Shown here: piece after piece, positions 20,826 through 32,534 of the stretch
How the letters are laid out: every line of letters starts with the position of its first letter
Numbering within the stretch: the first letter of the stretch is position 1
Source: Yponomeuta sedellus
Lineage: Eukaryota > Arthropoda > Insecta > Lepidoptera > Yponomeutidae
Length of the DNA: 64,000 nt
Direction: 5' to 3'
NCBI GenBank assembly: GCA_934045075.1
Contig: OW203730.1
Span: 10,220,692-10,284,691 of the forward strand
Notes under the pieces: generated by a model
The model's input: the letters and a program-made list of their open reading frames with translations, nothing else
Databases searched by the model: none
Told to the model about the DNA's origin: nothing
Made by a program: the position numbers and the translations under genes

Positions 20826-20990
20826 CCGTATCCATTGCTCCGTAGGGACGAGCATGTCACCAGGCTCCAGAAGCAAAGTCACCTTGCGTTTGAGCACACC
20901 GTCTGAGCCTAATGTTTTTGACTTGACGTTGTTTTTTAGGTCCTGTGTCTGCTTCGTGATGAATATGCCGACCGCTTTGTCTTGCTCCAA
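20826..20990 (-). CDS. ACE-like gene, second coding exon
   Basis: An open segment of 55 codons is bounded by a CCACCCAG acceptor and a GTAAGC donor, phase 0 at both ends. It joins in phase to the signal-peptide exon. The first 30 residues (LEQDKAVGIFITKQTQDL and on) fit the first long helix of ACE. The last 25 residues (including VTLLLEPGDMLVPTEQWIR) have no counterpart I recognise in ACE, and the phase 0 donor does not match the exon at 7630, which needs one leading base. Either a small exon is missing or an internal donor such as the GT after TCAGACG (phase 1) is used. The right end of the DIRS element lies only about 140 bases beyond the donor. Confidence 0.55.
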
Positions 20991-21054
20991 CTGGGTGGGA
21001 AAGAAAGAGACACCAAATTAAATTAAACCGAAATAAACTATAATCGCGCTTAGA

Positions 21055-21368
21055 AGCGCTCGTGGCCTAGGCAAACCGAGTGATTGGAATCAATCACTTG
21101 GTTAAGCAACAACAGGCGAGGTCAGGTACGGGATGGGTGAGCGTCCCGTGACTACCGCTAGTGGCATTTTTCCGAGCGCTTCCGTGCTTCGCAATGGCAG
21201 TCGTTAAGCCATGTCAGAGGCTTGATAACTTCTGACAGTAAGGACCGCCACTATCTTACAATCCTCCACCAACCCGGACTTGGCCCCCGTGGTGGAGATG
21301 GCCTAACCTTCCTGCGAGGCAGGAAGAGACCCGTGCCCCAGCAGTGGGGACATACAAGGGTTGATAAC
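21055..21368 (+). mobile_element. 5S-rRNA-derived SINE, internally deleted copy
   Basis: Head GAAGCGCTCGTGGCCTAGGC and the 5S-like block GGTTAAGCAACAACAGGCGA are present. The family segment between GCTTCCGTGCTTCGCAA and TGGCAGTCGTTAAGCC is deleted. It ends in GACATACAAGGGTTGATAAC. Confidence 0.8.
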
Positions 21369-21409
21369 GAAAGTTTATTAAGTAGTAGTAGTTGTAGTAA
21401 TGACATTCG

Positions 21410-21575
21410 TTAACTGTGAGGGAAATCGTGAGGAAACTTGAGTGTTTGAGGTATTCAAAAACCTCAGGGCTTGAAATTGCCAATCCGCGGTGGGCATGCG
21501 TGGTAATTAAGCCCACACTCTCTCTCTGAGAGAAGGTCTGTGCCCTGTACTGAAACGTTTATAGGCTACATAAAA
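21410..21575 (+). mobile_element. SINE family B, 5'-truncated, with Bm1-like tail
   Basis: Starts at TTAACTGTGAGGGAAATCGT, carries CCTCAGGGCTTGAAATTGCC and ends in GAGAGAAGGTCTGTGCCC, CGTTTATAGGCTACAT. Confidence 0.55.
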
Positions 21576-21587
21576 AAGGCAATCTTC

Positions 21588-21665
21588 GGTTCGAGTCCCG
21601 GCATGGGTGGAATTAGAGAGTCTAAGTAGGCTTTAGCACGGGTTAGTGCAACAAAAAGAATATAA
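21588..21665 (+). mobile_element. SINE-T 3' fragment
   Basis: From the tRNA B box (GGTTCGAGTCCCGGCATGGG) through a shortened body to the tail hairpin GCACGGGTTAGTGC and an A-rich end. It shows the order half tRNA, body, tail. Confidence 0.7.
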
Positions 21666-22271
21666 TACCGATAAAATTTAATTGCAATTCAGCATTGTCG
21701 TTTACCTTCCTCAGACAAGAGACCCGTGCCCCTCAGTAGGTCAGGGGACGTAATGGGGTGATGATGAATATGTCGTTTATATAGGAATCGTGTGAGGCGC
21801 CTTCTTAAGCGACATAAAAGTTTTGATTTGGTTTTTCATTTGATACGTTTGATTAAAAATTAACAGGAATTCATGCGGTAAAGATGTGCTCAAAAGATAT
21901 CAGAAAATTGTTTGCAGTTCCCGTTCAGTAATAAACTAGTTTCGGCTGTAGTAAAACTTCAGGTCGTAATAGTAAAAGTTAAGTCCCTCGTTGGAAGCGC
22001 TCTTTAGGAGCAATCTTTAAATTTTTATGGTCCTGTCATCACGGGCGATATAATCTTTTTAATAGCGCCGTGTGTGTTCACACACATGCTTCACGAGTGC
22101 TTGAAGCGTTTTAGCTTAGGTATAAAGAAACTTTGTTCATAAGCGAATGTCGAAATCCAAACACTTTATTGATCAATTTATTTATCAATTTATTGATCAA
22201 ATATTAACCCTTAACAGGGCAATAACAAAATACTTATCACATTAAATTGAACCTTATGATCTTAAAATTAT

Positions 22272-22553
22272 TGTCTAGACGAATCGAATGATTGGAATCA
22301 ATCACTTGAGTTAAGCAACAACGGACGCGGTCAGTTGCAGGATGGACCGTCCCGTGACTACCGCTAGTGAGATCGTTCCGAGCGCTTCCGAGCCTTTTGT
22401 ACGGCTTGATAAGTTCTGAGAGTAAGGCCCGTCACTGTCTTACGATCCTTCACCAACCCAGACTTGGCCTCTGAGGTGGAGTAAGGCCTAACCTTCGTAC
22501 GATGCAGGAAGAGACCCGTACCCCCAGCAGTGGGGACATACAAGGGTTGAATT
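22272..22553 (+). mobile_element. 5S-rRNA-derived SINE, partly deleted copy
   Basis: 5S-like head GAATGATTGGAATCAATCAC, TTAAGCAACAACGGACGCGG; a deletion joins GCGCTTCCGAGCC to TTTTGTACGGCTTGATAAGT. The 3' end is GCAGTGGGGACATACAAGGG. Confidence 0.75.
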
Positions 22554-22859
22554 GATCATAAAATAAATTCCAACCCCATAGGAAAATACCCAAGCCTAAT
22601 CGGCATGCTCATTTGCGTTTTTTTAATTGTCCTTCTAAAGGTATGAACACGGGCGGTATGTTTTATGACGAAATCATAATTCACAAAGTTGCGGGTAACA
22701 GCTGGTTATATTATGTGGCGCGATCGCTTCATACATGAGCGGTATTATCACGTGGTTTGCTTAAACTAATCTAGCTAACACAACTTATAAAAATGAATTC
22801 CGTAAGCTTTTGATAGTCGGTGGCAGCAAATTTTGACTTTATTTTATAATGGTAACACA

Positions 22860-22918
22860 CAGTCAAAACAAATGTACAAATATTATTGTAAATTATATTT
22901 GTACATTTGTTTCGACTG
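22860..22918. repeat. Inverted repeat, 23-bp arms
   Basis: Arms 22860-22882 and 22896-22918 are reverse complements with one mismatch, around a 13-base loop. Confidence 0.75.
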
Positions 22919-23514
22919 AAGTTATATTCACTTAATAATGCTGAAATAGTAATGAAAGATACTTTAGATAGATAGATAGAGAACACTTTGTACACACACT
23001 ACATAAAAAATAGTTTATTAAGATAAAAATGTCAATACAAAATAAAGTCGCACTTAATTAAAAAAAAACCTTGAAAAGTGGAAATTACACAATGGGAATT
23101 ACAGTAATATATTTTTATATTAATTTCTTAACACAATAATACTGATCGATGTGAACTTCTCTGTAATGAAAGTGAATGTTATAAGGAATTTTAAACACTG
23201 CTAAAATATCTGTTTCATTATGTCAAGCCTAAGCAAAGACAACTTGTTTTCTTGATGGAAACCTCAACCCGTACGAAAAGTGGTAAATACAAACTGCAAA
23301 ATAGCACAGTAAGACAGAGAGAAAGGGCCAGCAATAAAATTGGAATAGAGGAGGGCATATCTCAAGATCAGGTCAAGGATACAAAAACAAACCTCCCTCG
23401 TTACAAACGACTCCAGGAAACGAAGTCGTTTCAATTAGAACCTACATTTTGATTTAACGTAAACGTTAATAGAACTATTTCATTGATATCTGTGACAGTA
23501 CTTGTAGGTAAAAA

Positions 23515-23690
23515 AAGCGGTGGTAGCTCAGTGGGTAGAATCATGGACTGGCAAGCGAGAGCCCCAGGTTCGATCCCGAGTGCGGGCATGTACCAATGAC
23601 TTTGTTTAATTTCAAAGTTACGTACATTTGCGAATTTGTAGTCGCAATACCACACGCTAACGGTGAAGGAAAACATCGTGAGGAAACCCG
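23515..23690 (+). mobile_element. SINE family B with complete tRNA-like head
   Basis: Head GGTAGCTCAGTGGGTAGAAT (A box) and CCAGGTTCGATCCCGAGTGC (B box), then AATTTGTAGTCGCAATACCA and GAAGGAAAACATCGTGAGGA. It runs straight into another repeat at 23700. Confidence 0.65.
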
Positions 23691-23699
23691 CGGCTTGGT

Positions 23700-23885
23700 T
23701 GGCTCCGCACGTATTGACTAGTCTTTCCTGTGGGCTAGGCCGATTAAGCTGTCAGGATGGTATAGGTGCTGGGCAAGCCTACACCATCTATAAAAAAACA
23801 TATCCCAGGCACTACAGCGTCGGAGTGGTCCCTTCACCCATCTAGTGTGAGTGAAGATACCACTGGACGCTGTATAAAACATCTC
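23700..23885 (+). repeat. Dispersed repeat shared with 56331-56485
   Basis: The blocks TGTGGGCTAGGCCGATTAAG, GGATGGTATAGGTGCTGGGC and CACTGGACGCTGTATAA occur in the same order near 56339-56478. The copies differ by many substitutions, so the family is old. No ORF is conserved between them. Confidence 0.6.
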
Positions 23886-23999
23886 ATTAAGTATATGCAA
23901 AAGACCAATATTATTATTACTCGTAGGTGGAGCAATCACAAAGTGGCGGCCAAGAACAGGGGATCTATTACGTAAGTATTACTGCTTTTCCCATTTTCT

Positions 24000-24115
24000 A
24001 AGGTTTACCAAAAGAAGTCTCTTACAGAGAGAGATAAACACGCCTTTGTACATGTTATTTCTTATGCAATGTCCTGTGAAATGTTTGTGTGCAATAAAAA
24101 GTGGCATAATAATAA
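24000..24115 (+). mobile_element. LINE 3' end, second copy of the 9575 family
   Basis: AGTCTCTTACAGAGAGAGAT, CGCCTTTGTACATGTTAT, then GTGCAATAAAAAGTGG and an AATAATAATAA tail. Confidence 0.5.
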
Positions 24116-24234
24116 TAAATATCCACTGGGTTGAGTGACTATTTTAAGCCACTCCAGCTGTCTAATTCATTCATAATTTGACATTTCGGAAACGTTAAGA
24201 AGGACAACCCAACACAGTGGACCGTTACATAATA

Positions 24235-24365
24235 AGGGATCAGGAGGACGCTCAGTCTGTAGACTAACAGCCCGATGGTCGGACGATATAATCGAGTCGG
24301 CGAAACACCGCGTGAGTGATGGTATTTGGGGGAGAAAACCTACATTCAGCAGTTGGGAAAGGAAA
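24235..24365 (+). pseudogene. Decayed LINE ORF2 C-terminus, second copy
   Basis: The frame with PDGRTI then AVGKES resembles the GRPxxRWxDDI ... EEA-YxQQW end of many insect LINEs, with stops. Weak, single-line evidence. Confidence 0.3.
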
Positions 24366-25039
24366 GCTGGTAACGATTATCTATTTCATAAGAACTAATA
24401 AGGCTGGAGGAATGATGTAGGATACCTCATAATTTTCTGGAGAGACCTATATTTTTTGAAATCGTTATTGTAAGATGTCATGATATAAGATGAACTGCCG
24501 TGCTGGATTTTCTTCTTCCTTTTTACAACTCATACTTTTCTGTTTAAGCCTCTCCCAACGTGTTAAAAAAGGATCAAAGGGTAAGGCCAAGCAGAAAGCA
24601 AAGTAGGCAAACATTCCCGAAGAAAAGAAATAACAAATGTTTGCAAACAACTCTATCGCAGAATCCTTTGGTACTGTATTTGGAATGCGACGAGGAAATC
24701 TTTACCGTTTAAGTAAGTAGGTACACGGAGTACATAGAGGGTTCTTTCAACTATTGAACATTGATTAAAACCAAGGAAATAAGTTTTCAACAAAGTAAAA
24801 TCTGTTGTGTAAATCTGTAATTGTTTGAAGAAACAGATAGACAGAGAACACTTCTGTTGGCTTATATTTATAAAATACTAATATTTACAACTACTATTGA
24901 CTAATTTGATCTGCGATGAGTGTAAATAATTATGTAATTCATTTCAGAACTGTATTTTTCTCAGAAATTTTAATTTGATTAAACTGTTTAAAAGTTGAAG
25001 TTGTCAAAAATGACAACTTCAAAATGGTGGAAACGTCAG

Positions 25040-25315
25040 CCTTATCTATAAAAGAACGCACTCGCAGTCTAGCAGACAGTTCTTGTCGAGAATCCGCCGA
25101 AACAGTAAGTTACTCTGCTCTATAACTGTGCGATATTTGCCGCATTTAAATAGTGCGAAAAAGTAACTGTATTTAACAGATACTTGAAGTGATATTCAAG
25201 TGAAAGTAAAATAACTGAATTATCAAAATATTGGGAGTGCAGTGCTTGTGTCTAATAATGTGATGATAACAGCGAAATAAATGTGTCCATAAACTGTGAT
25301 TGAGAATAAAATGTA
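25040..25315 (+). promoter_or_regulatory. Candidate TATA promoter and short transcript unit, perhaps a solo LTR
   Basis: CTATAAAAGA at about 25048 is followed some 30 bases later by an initiator-like CGCAGTCT, a donor-like AACA/GTAAGT at 25107, and AATAAA signals at 25276 and 25306. A 10-bp palindrome GAAGTTGTCA/TGACAACTTC lies just upstream (24998-25021). This arrangement is that of a retroviral-type LTR or of an antisense promoter in an intron of the ACE-like gene. I found no matching second LTR. Confidence 0.3.
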
Positions 25316-25692
25316 ATGAAATGCCAAAACTTGTTTGTATGAGTTATTTCCTGATAAAACCTTGAAACTTAATTTCACATAAAAAATGAAATTACACAGA
25401 TATTTATTAACCTAACAGTATAGACAGCGGCCTTATCACTAAAAGTATTTAGAGAACAAAGATGTACAAAAAATTATATCACAATAAATCAGTATCAAGG
25501 GAAGAGAGGGGAGGGCTATGCCCAGCAGTGGACTAATATAGCCTGAAGAAGAAGGAGAGAAGAAAAACATTAAGCAAAATTATGAGTTGAAATAATGAAA
25601 CGGAACTAACAACAACGTATTTGATCTATTACACTTGGCGAAGACATTAACTAAACGATATTCAACGAGCTGTCTGGAAAGTCTGCCAAACC

Positions 25693-25783
25693 TGTCCCCA
25701 TGTCCCCACTGTTGGGGCACGGGTCTCTTCCTGTATGGTAGGAAGGTAAGACTTTACTTCACCACGGGGGCCAAGGATTGATA
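25693..25783 (-). mobile_element. 5S-rRNA-derived SINE, 3' fragment
   Basis: CATGTCCCCACTGTTGGGGC, ACGGGTCTCTTCCTGTATGG and CACCACGGGGGCCAA mark the family 3' end in reverse; a second GATTGATAACG piece abuts. Confidence 0.6.
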
Positions 25784-25863
25784 ACGAAATATTTGAGATC
25801 GTAACACCATCTCCGCGTTCGTCTGCCACGCCATCGCACATCGCAATATCACATTAAACTAAC

Positions 25864-26069
25864 CTTTTTTCTCAACGCGCTATTTCCACCGACAAGCTCC
25901 TCCCATGTGGCGGTGGCCTGTTGCGCGCACAGGTCCTCATAGTCAAGCTCTATAAGCTCGATCAGTGACTCCAACAGTCTCCGGTCGTCCGAACATGACA
26001 GGAAGGAGAGGAAGGCTAGCAGGAAGGCCACAGGTAGAGTGATTGAGGGTCGCATCTTGTTTGTTCCGT
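25864..26069 (-). CDS. ACE-like (M2 peptidase) gene, first coding exon with signal peptide
   Basis: This exon codes for the secretion signal and N-terminal helix of an angiotensin-converting-enzyme-like protein. It opens after a good acceptor (pyrimidines then CAG at 26070), has 14 bases of leader, and starts at the ATG at 26055. The first 20 or so residues (MRPSITLPVAFLLAFLSFLS) are a classic signal peptide. They are followed by an acidic helix with an ATATWEEL segment that resembles the T-x-x-x-A-x-W region near the N terminus of insect ACEs. The exon ends after codon 64 at a GTTAGT donor, phase 0, which fits the next exon at 20990. The acceptor before the ATG implies an untranslated exon further right, which I did not find. 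The family assignment rests mainly on the exon at 1273-1366. Confidence 0.65.
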
Positions 26070-26574
26070 CTGGAAAGAAAGAAACGGGGAACTAATTAGT
26101 GAAATAAAGCCTCAATTTTGGTTGGTTTGAAAGCCCTAGTAAGATGAACGCATTCTATGAATAGCGACCGAAAAAGCTTGCTTGTTTTTGTAAAAAAGGT
26201 ACGTTTCAAAAATTTCTAAACACAAACTCAGATCTATCAGAACCATAGCAGCCAGCCAAAGCAGTGTGGGTCCGTGGGTTCTTATTCTGCTGAGACGGAG
26301 AGGTGGTAGGTAATAATTGTTTGAGTATTTTCGAGACAAGATTTCTCAAGTCACTACTAGATTTTTCAGTTTTTCTTTTTTTTGTTATAACAACGTAAAA
26401 ATATTAAAAAATAGTCGGCAATTTAAATTACTAATTACATAACCGTTACTCAAACAACGCAGATTTTAGCGTGTGTAAAAATATTTGATCAGCGTCAAAA
26501 ATTTCATTCGACCAGCCATTATTAGCCGTTATCTTGGTCAGAAAAAAAATCACATTGAAACGTTTTTTTATGTT

Positions 26575-26830
26575 CCCTATATGACCCTTCCACTGCAAGG
26601 CAAAGGCTCTTAGATAGAGAGTACGAGTATGGGTTAATTACGACGCGAGCCCACGCTGATAGACAATCTGAAGCACTGAGCAATCTGAAGCATAGTGAAG
26701 ACACACAGGTTTCCTCGCTATGTTTTCCTTCACAGTTAGCGATTGGTATTGCTACTACAACTTCACAAATGTACGCAACTTAGAAAACGTAGACATTGAT
26801 ACAAACTAAGGATTCGACCACCCGTTCACC
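26575..26830 (-). mobile_element. SINE family B copy
   Basis: Reverse of the family: tail block TATGACCCTTCCACTGCAAG, then TTTCCTTCACAGTTAGCGAT, CTTCACAAATGTACGCAACT and a degraded tRNA head. Confidence 0.5.
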
Positions 26831-26941
26831 GCTCATAAAACCAATTAAAGAAATTAAGCGACCTGATAATAATATAAAAATTTCTGCTGCCCAATTTCGC
26901 GGCTTGTCGACCAAAATTAATGATTATTATGAGCAGTACGT

Positions 26942-27170
26942 TACGCCGTTGGTGCCGCCTGTTATGTGATGACAGTCGTTAAGACATGTCAGATTCCTTC
27001 TGGGCTTCTTGATAACTTCTGACAGGCCTTACGGTCAGAAGTTACCAAGCCGCCACTGTCTTAAAATCCTCTATCAACCCGGACTTGGCCCCCTGTGGAG
27101 AGGTATGGCCTAACCTTCCTGCGATGCAGCAATAGACCCGTGCCCCCGAAGTGGGGACTAAAGATTGATA
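26942..27170 (+). mobile_element. 5S-rRNA-derived SINE with internal fold-back
   Basis: 5'-truncated copy. After CTTGATAACTTCTGAC (27011) it turns back: AGGCCTTACG, then GTCAGAAGTTACCAAG, then GCCGCC, and then forward sequence resumes (ACTGTCTTAAAATCCTC). The 16-base arms differ at one position. Normal copies have a GACAGT ... ACTGTC hairpin at this point. Confidence 0.7.
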
Positions 27171-27174
27171 TCAT

Positions 27175-29040
27175 GAGCAGAAAAAGTTTACTGCTGTAAG
27201 ATTTGTAACTAAAAATTGCAGAGTCGCTACGAAGAGTTAAACACTCAACAGAGAAACGAGTCAACTAAACCCGTTACGCATTAAAGAACTGTTCAACAGA
27301 GAAGTGTTGTTGCATTCTTCTTCTAAGCGTATATTATGTTGGCGACAGACAATTTTATTTTTCAGTTTTCCTTTTTATAGATATTGTTTTTTACTATTGT
27401 CAGTTTTTAATTTATTTATTTTATTTATTTATTAATCATTTATTTACACTTACACACACACGCAATAAAAACAATATTAAGTAGACTATACGTACAAGAG
27501 AAGAAAAGCAACAACAATACGATACACAATGAAACAGAGACACAGAGCATTTTCCAATGTGAGTACTGTGGGTGTGGCAAGTGCAAAAGGGCTCTGACTC
27601 AGCATAAGCTGGAGATATGATACTCCAGCGCTGGTCTTCCGTCAGTACCCGTGAGGCGGCATGCAGGCCTCGGAGAGATACCTAGTATGAACCTGAACAA
27701 AATCGTAAATAAGATTAAGCAAATAAATAAATAAGAGACAGTGAGTTATTTACTATAAGTAGCGAGTCAAACTTTGAGTTAACAAAGTGGAATGCTGGAT
27801 AATGTAAGATGAATGTCAGTTATGGTAATTGCATAAATTGTAAAAAGATAATTAGGATAGAATAATTGATAGGGCAATGTCAGTTGCGATAGTTGCATAA
27901 ATTGTGAATAGATTAATAAAGTAGAAAAATTGAAAATTGTATATTGATGTCAACTATTTTAATTTAAATAAATGTATTATAAGTATGTATATGCATACAT
28001 ATAGGTATGTATATAAAGTCACGGCGAAAGTATGAATTGATTTGGCCGTACATAATTATTTAAGGAAGCTGCTTTTTAGTTTGGGTTCTTTCGGCTTCCT
28101 AACACCAAGCTAAAATTATTTGATATTAGACATTAGTCTAATGCCAAAGTCTAATAAATGGTTATGGATTTGCAGATTGGACGTTTTATACATAGAAAAC
28201 AAAAGTAACACTGTCAATGGCACATCAGTTTAATTTGAAGTTTTTTAAATAGTTGCGGCGCAAAACATTAGGACGCCGACTGTGTTATCGTTATAGGTAT
28301 TGTACTGAAACTTTGTAGTCTACTAACTAATCCCATTCGATTGTACAACCCGAGCGACTTCTGGAACCTCCTTCGCGCAACGTGCCTCTTTATTTCAAAC
28401 GTGTAGGTACCTTTTGATTAAAATCGCAATACGATTGTTTAGACTACCTGCACTTCATGAGGACTTGCAAAAGGCCTCGGAAGCAAGTGTGCGCGTGGCC
28501 GAGTTCTGAGCCAATAAAATTTGAATTGTTTATCACCGACACAATAAAAAGAAGTAGACCACAAACAAAATAGTTTCATGTAACAGCCAAACGTATCAAC
28601 TTTATTAAGTAGATAAATTATTCGAACTTTAGTGGCGTCGAACTATAGTTATTCGCGATGCGGTGAGGATTCCGTGATTTGCTCTAACGTGTTTAGGAGA
28701 TAAGTAGTAAGTTCATTGATATCACTTCACTGAACGATACGTTTAGTAGACTCAAGCCCAACTTGCTGAGTCGACAATCTAAAGCGGCTAAAGAACGCAG
28801 ATGGCAGCTAAATGCCGACAGGTGGCCAAGAAGAAAAAAGAAAATATAACGTAAAAATTCCTTTGCTTTGGCTTTGCTTCACGAATAGTTTTGCACAGGT
28901 ACTGCAGAGAAAACGAAACGGAATCCAGGACAAAAATAGCTTAGCTAGTTGTAGTGTTATGCGACGAAAACTGGTTGGGGGTTAACACTAGGCGAAAGAA
29001 CCAGTATCATTAATAATATTGACGGTGATTATACTAAACA
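27175..29040. other. No gene recognised
   Basis: AT-rich unique DNA. It contains a short LINE-like GC-rich fragment at about 27590-27690 (CAGCATAAGCTGGAGATATG) and a TATGTATATGCATACATA palindromic patch near 27985. No coding exon is convincing. Confidence 0.5.
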
Positions 29041-29043
29041 GTC

Positions 29044-29408
29044 AAAGCGCTCGTGGCCTAGCCGAACCCAGTGATTGAAATCAATTACTTGAGTTAAGCA
29101 ACGACAGGCGCGGTCAGGTGCAATATGGGTGACCGTCCCGTGACTACCACTAGTGGCATTTTTTTCGAGCGCTTCTGTGCTTTGCAAGGCACGCTAAGCC
29201 GTTGGTGCCGGCTGTCATGTAATGGCAGTCGTTAAGCCATGTCAGAGGCCTTATGGGCGGCTTGATAACTTTTGACAGTAAGGCTCGCCACTGTCTTACA
29301 TACCTCCACCAACCCGGGCTTGCCCCCGTGGTGAAGTATAGCCTAACCTTCCTGCGATGCAGGAATAGACCCATACCCCAACAGTGGGGACATTCAAGGG
29401 TTGATATC
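29044..29408 (+). mobile_element. 5S-rRNA-derived SINE, near full length
   Basis: Starts AAAGCGCTCGTGGCCTAGCC and contains all family blocks in order: GAGTTAAGCAACGACAGGCG, CGGTCAGGTGCAATATGGGT, GACCGTCCCGTGACTACC, then the middle and GACATTCAAGGGTTGATATC. Confidence 0.85.
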
Positions 29409-29460
29409 GTACTAATGAATGATTAGGTACAATGCCCATACAATATAATAATTTCTTGCC

Positions 29461-29524
29461 CGTAGTCCTACTGGTAGAACCACGGACACAAAACATTGCC
29501 CTTGGTTCTGCCAGTAGGACTACG
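29461..29524. repeat. Inverted repeat, 22-bp arms
   Basis: Arms 29461-29482 (CGTAGTCCTACTGGTAGAAC and CA) and 29503-29524 are complementary with one mismatch and a 20-base loop. Confidence 0.75.
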
Positions 29525-30165
29525 CAGCAGTACCACAGGAAACAAAGGACTTTATTTAATAATTTTTCTTTTAACCCTCAAGCGCAATGTGTTTTATAGC
29601 ACTAAAACCGTCTCCTGGCTTAACAAGGGAAAATGGACAGTTTTGTCTTCATTGTTGCCGAAAGCTACCCTTAAGCACTTTAATTTAATTCAATTGCAGT
29701 AGGTAGTTCATCCCACGAGGGTGTTTACGGAAAACACTGGGTGAAACGTCGTTTGTTTCTCTGTCTGTTAAGTTTCATAGCTGAACTTGGGAGCTAGAAT
29801 ATATTAAACTTCGTTTTGTAGTTTTAAACTTGGGATGGGACGCTGGTCACTAACTTTACGAATTAAAACAATTTGAAACCATAAGTACACAAACTTCGGT
29901 ACGGAAAACTCGTTCGTGAAATACTATGTTATTAATAGATGAAGAGAGTTACTATAACTCCTTTATAATGTAAACATTACGAGTTTTATGAGAGTCATTA
30001 AAATAATAACCAAATCAAAATAGCTTACCCGACGCAGTTTTACGGTATCACATTTTTATTATTATGATCTTAATTTGTAAGAATATGCTCGAGTAAAAAC
30101 TGATTTTCGTTTACAACGCACAGAATTCGGAATTATTTAACTTCATTTAAATATATTTTTATATA

Positions 30166-30304
30166 AGGCCCAGTAAGGCCCTCCACTGTCTTACAATCCT
30201 CCACAAGCCCGCACTTGGCCCCCGTGGTGGAGTATGGCCTAACCTTCCTGCGATGCCGGAAGAGACCCGTGCCCCAGTAATGGGAATATACAAGGGTTGA
30301 TATC
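30166..30304 (+). mobile_element. 5S-rRNA-derived SINE, 3' fragment
   Basis: GCCCAGTAAGGCCCTCCACT to ATATACAAGGGTTGATATCG; only the last 140 bases remain. Confidence 0.75.
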
Positions 30305-32534
30305 GATATTTTTATACATTTTAATGATATGCTAAAAAGTTTTTTTTGTTTACTTTCTTCTCAAATACGATATTCCTATTCTTCTTAGAGTATGAATGGT
30401 AAGCGAGATTTGCCGACTCAGAGAAAGGAATCCTCAATCAGCGTCAAAAGCTAGATGACTATTAAGGTTCTGTAGAAACGTCAATCGAGGAAGCCTCTTT
30501 CATCCATATTTATCAGCATTAACAGAACGTACCCAAAAAGAAGGTACTTACCAAAAAGAACTGTGACGCCTAAGTTTTCGGAATTTTGTAAATCATACAA
30601 AATTCAGTTTTAAAAGCATGCAAGACACCGTTAAGCGCCGTATTAGCAGAAACCTTTTGCCTTAACGAAATTTAAAGAGCGGCGAGGTGGTTACTTATCT
30701 CGTACTCCTATTAACCTTCTTCTTTTGGGAGATACACAGACATAGAAGATCATGTCTCTAAAAGCGTAACGAAGTTAAAAAAGACGGGAACATTAAAACC
30801 ATTCATGAAACGGCTGTTTCTATCTGCCTCAAAAAATCTTTTATGCGAACACGGATCCGGGCAACGACATTGTGGGATTAAAAAAGGATACTCCACTTAG
30901 CTTAATAACAAAGTACGTGCCCTTTTCAATTTAAAATTGCATTTGACAGTTGACCTTTTCAAGCACAAATGGCCGATTTGTTAAATGGGAGAAAAGAAAA
31001 CAAACTTTTGATTTTAATAATCCTATCCACAGCACTCTCGGGAAAAAAACTGTGAAAATCATCAAAGGAAACTTTTCTTGTTAGAAGTCACGCTCTAATT
31101 TTACCGCTTTACCTGTTTGCGAATACCGGACTTAGTAAGTTCATCACGTACCATCTTCGAATTACATACAAAATTATCCGGCGGCCGAACCCTCCGATTG
31201 TTGTCCTTATTTCTCAGTAACAAGAGCTACTTTTCATTGGAGCGATCGAAAAGATAAAATTGCAGGTCTTTATTTTGTTAGAAATACAGAAAGTATAGAC
31301 TATAAGTTTCTCGCTGTGGCTTATTTAAGTTAAAGGAAACACTGATGGTGATTTTCAGGTAAAAATTTGCTCTCATTTTTGTATCAGCCGATATTCTCGA
31401 CGTTATAAAAGTAATTGGTGTTTATTCAGCAGTATTAACTTTTGTGTTTTTCTATGTTAATATTTATATGGTTGCGCCAGCGCGTTCAAGTAGTTAGAAA
31501 TATTTATTGATATAAGCAAAGGAAGCTGGACAAAAAAGGGTAATAAGTATTTGTGTTAGAAAGCACACATGAAACCTGCTGTGACTCAATTGTACGTATC
31601 ATATCTATATAACTTGGGGAAACTGCGAATTTCCCAAATAATTACAGTAATGGTCGTTGATTGAATCACCAACAACGGCCTCGGTTACCGGATAACTTGC
31701 AGAAGCAAAACCGATATGACGATAAAAATTAATGCAACGATTAATAATATTGGCGGCTAAAGCCGATGCGGACCAAAGTAATTTGTGTGAATAAAATCAT
31801 CATATATCGCGCTAATTGTTCTCCGTATTTAATTAATGTTAAGTTACGTACAACCACATTGTATTATGCCAAGCATGGAAATGGCTCCGTTCGGTTTTCG
31901 GTGGCGGACAAAAGATATTCCATGCATAAGTTTTAAAACCCTATTACTATGTCGAGGCGCATCCTCTCCTATCTGCAACCAGTCGAAATAACCATGTTCA
32001 CAAAGTGCATGTTTCTAAATACGCGTCTGATTACAGAGCTATAACCTCTAAGCTATCAATAATGCAGGTCTCTGGCGAACTCGCAATGCATTTACATTCG
32101 CGATTGCTGCGCGCGATACAATTTGAGGTATGGCATTGGCAGTTTTGTGCTTCGCCCCATCTGCAGCTTACACTACATCAGAAGCGCTTTCGCGCGTGAC
32201 GCTAATCACGCCAATACCTATTTACATGTACATTAATATGCTGTCTCAACTAATTGATGCCATACCCTTTTGCCTAAATCATCAAAGCTTTGACGTTTTA
32301 AAGCTGGTCAGAAAAAGGAAATTATTTATTCACGCGATATTGCAGATGTAAACACCGCTGTTGACATTCCATCTTCAGCTGGCTTAAAGCGCTTGGCTAC
32401 CTACGATACTTAGGGCGAAATAAATAGTCGCTTCTAAAAACGAGTCTTAGCGAAAGAATCACTTGCTTAAGAATCGATTTGTCTATCATAGACAGTACTT
32501 TGGCACTCTCTAAGTCGCGAAACCCGGACTAATT

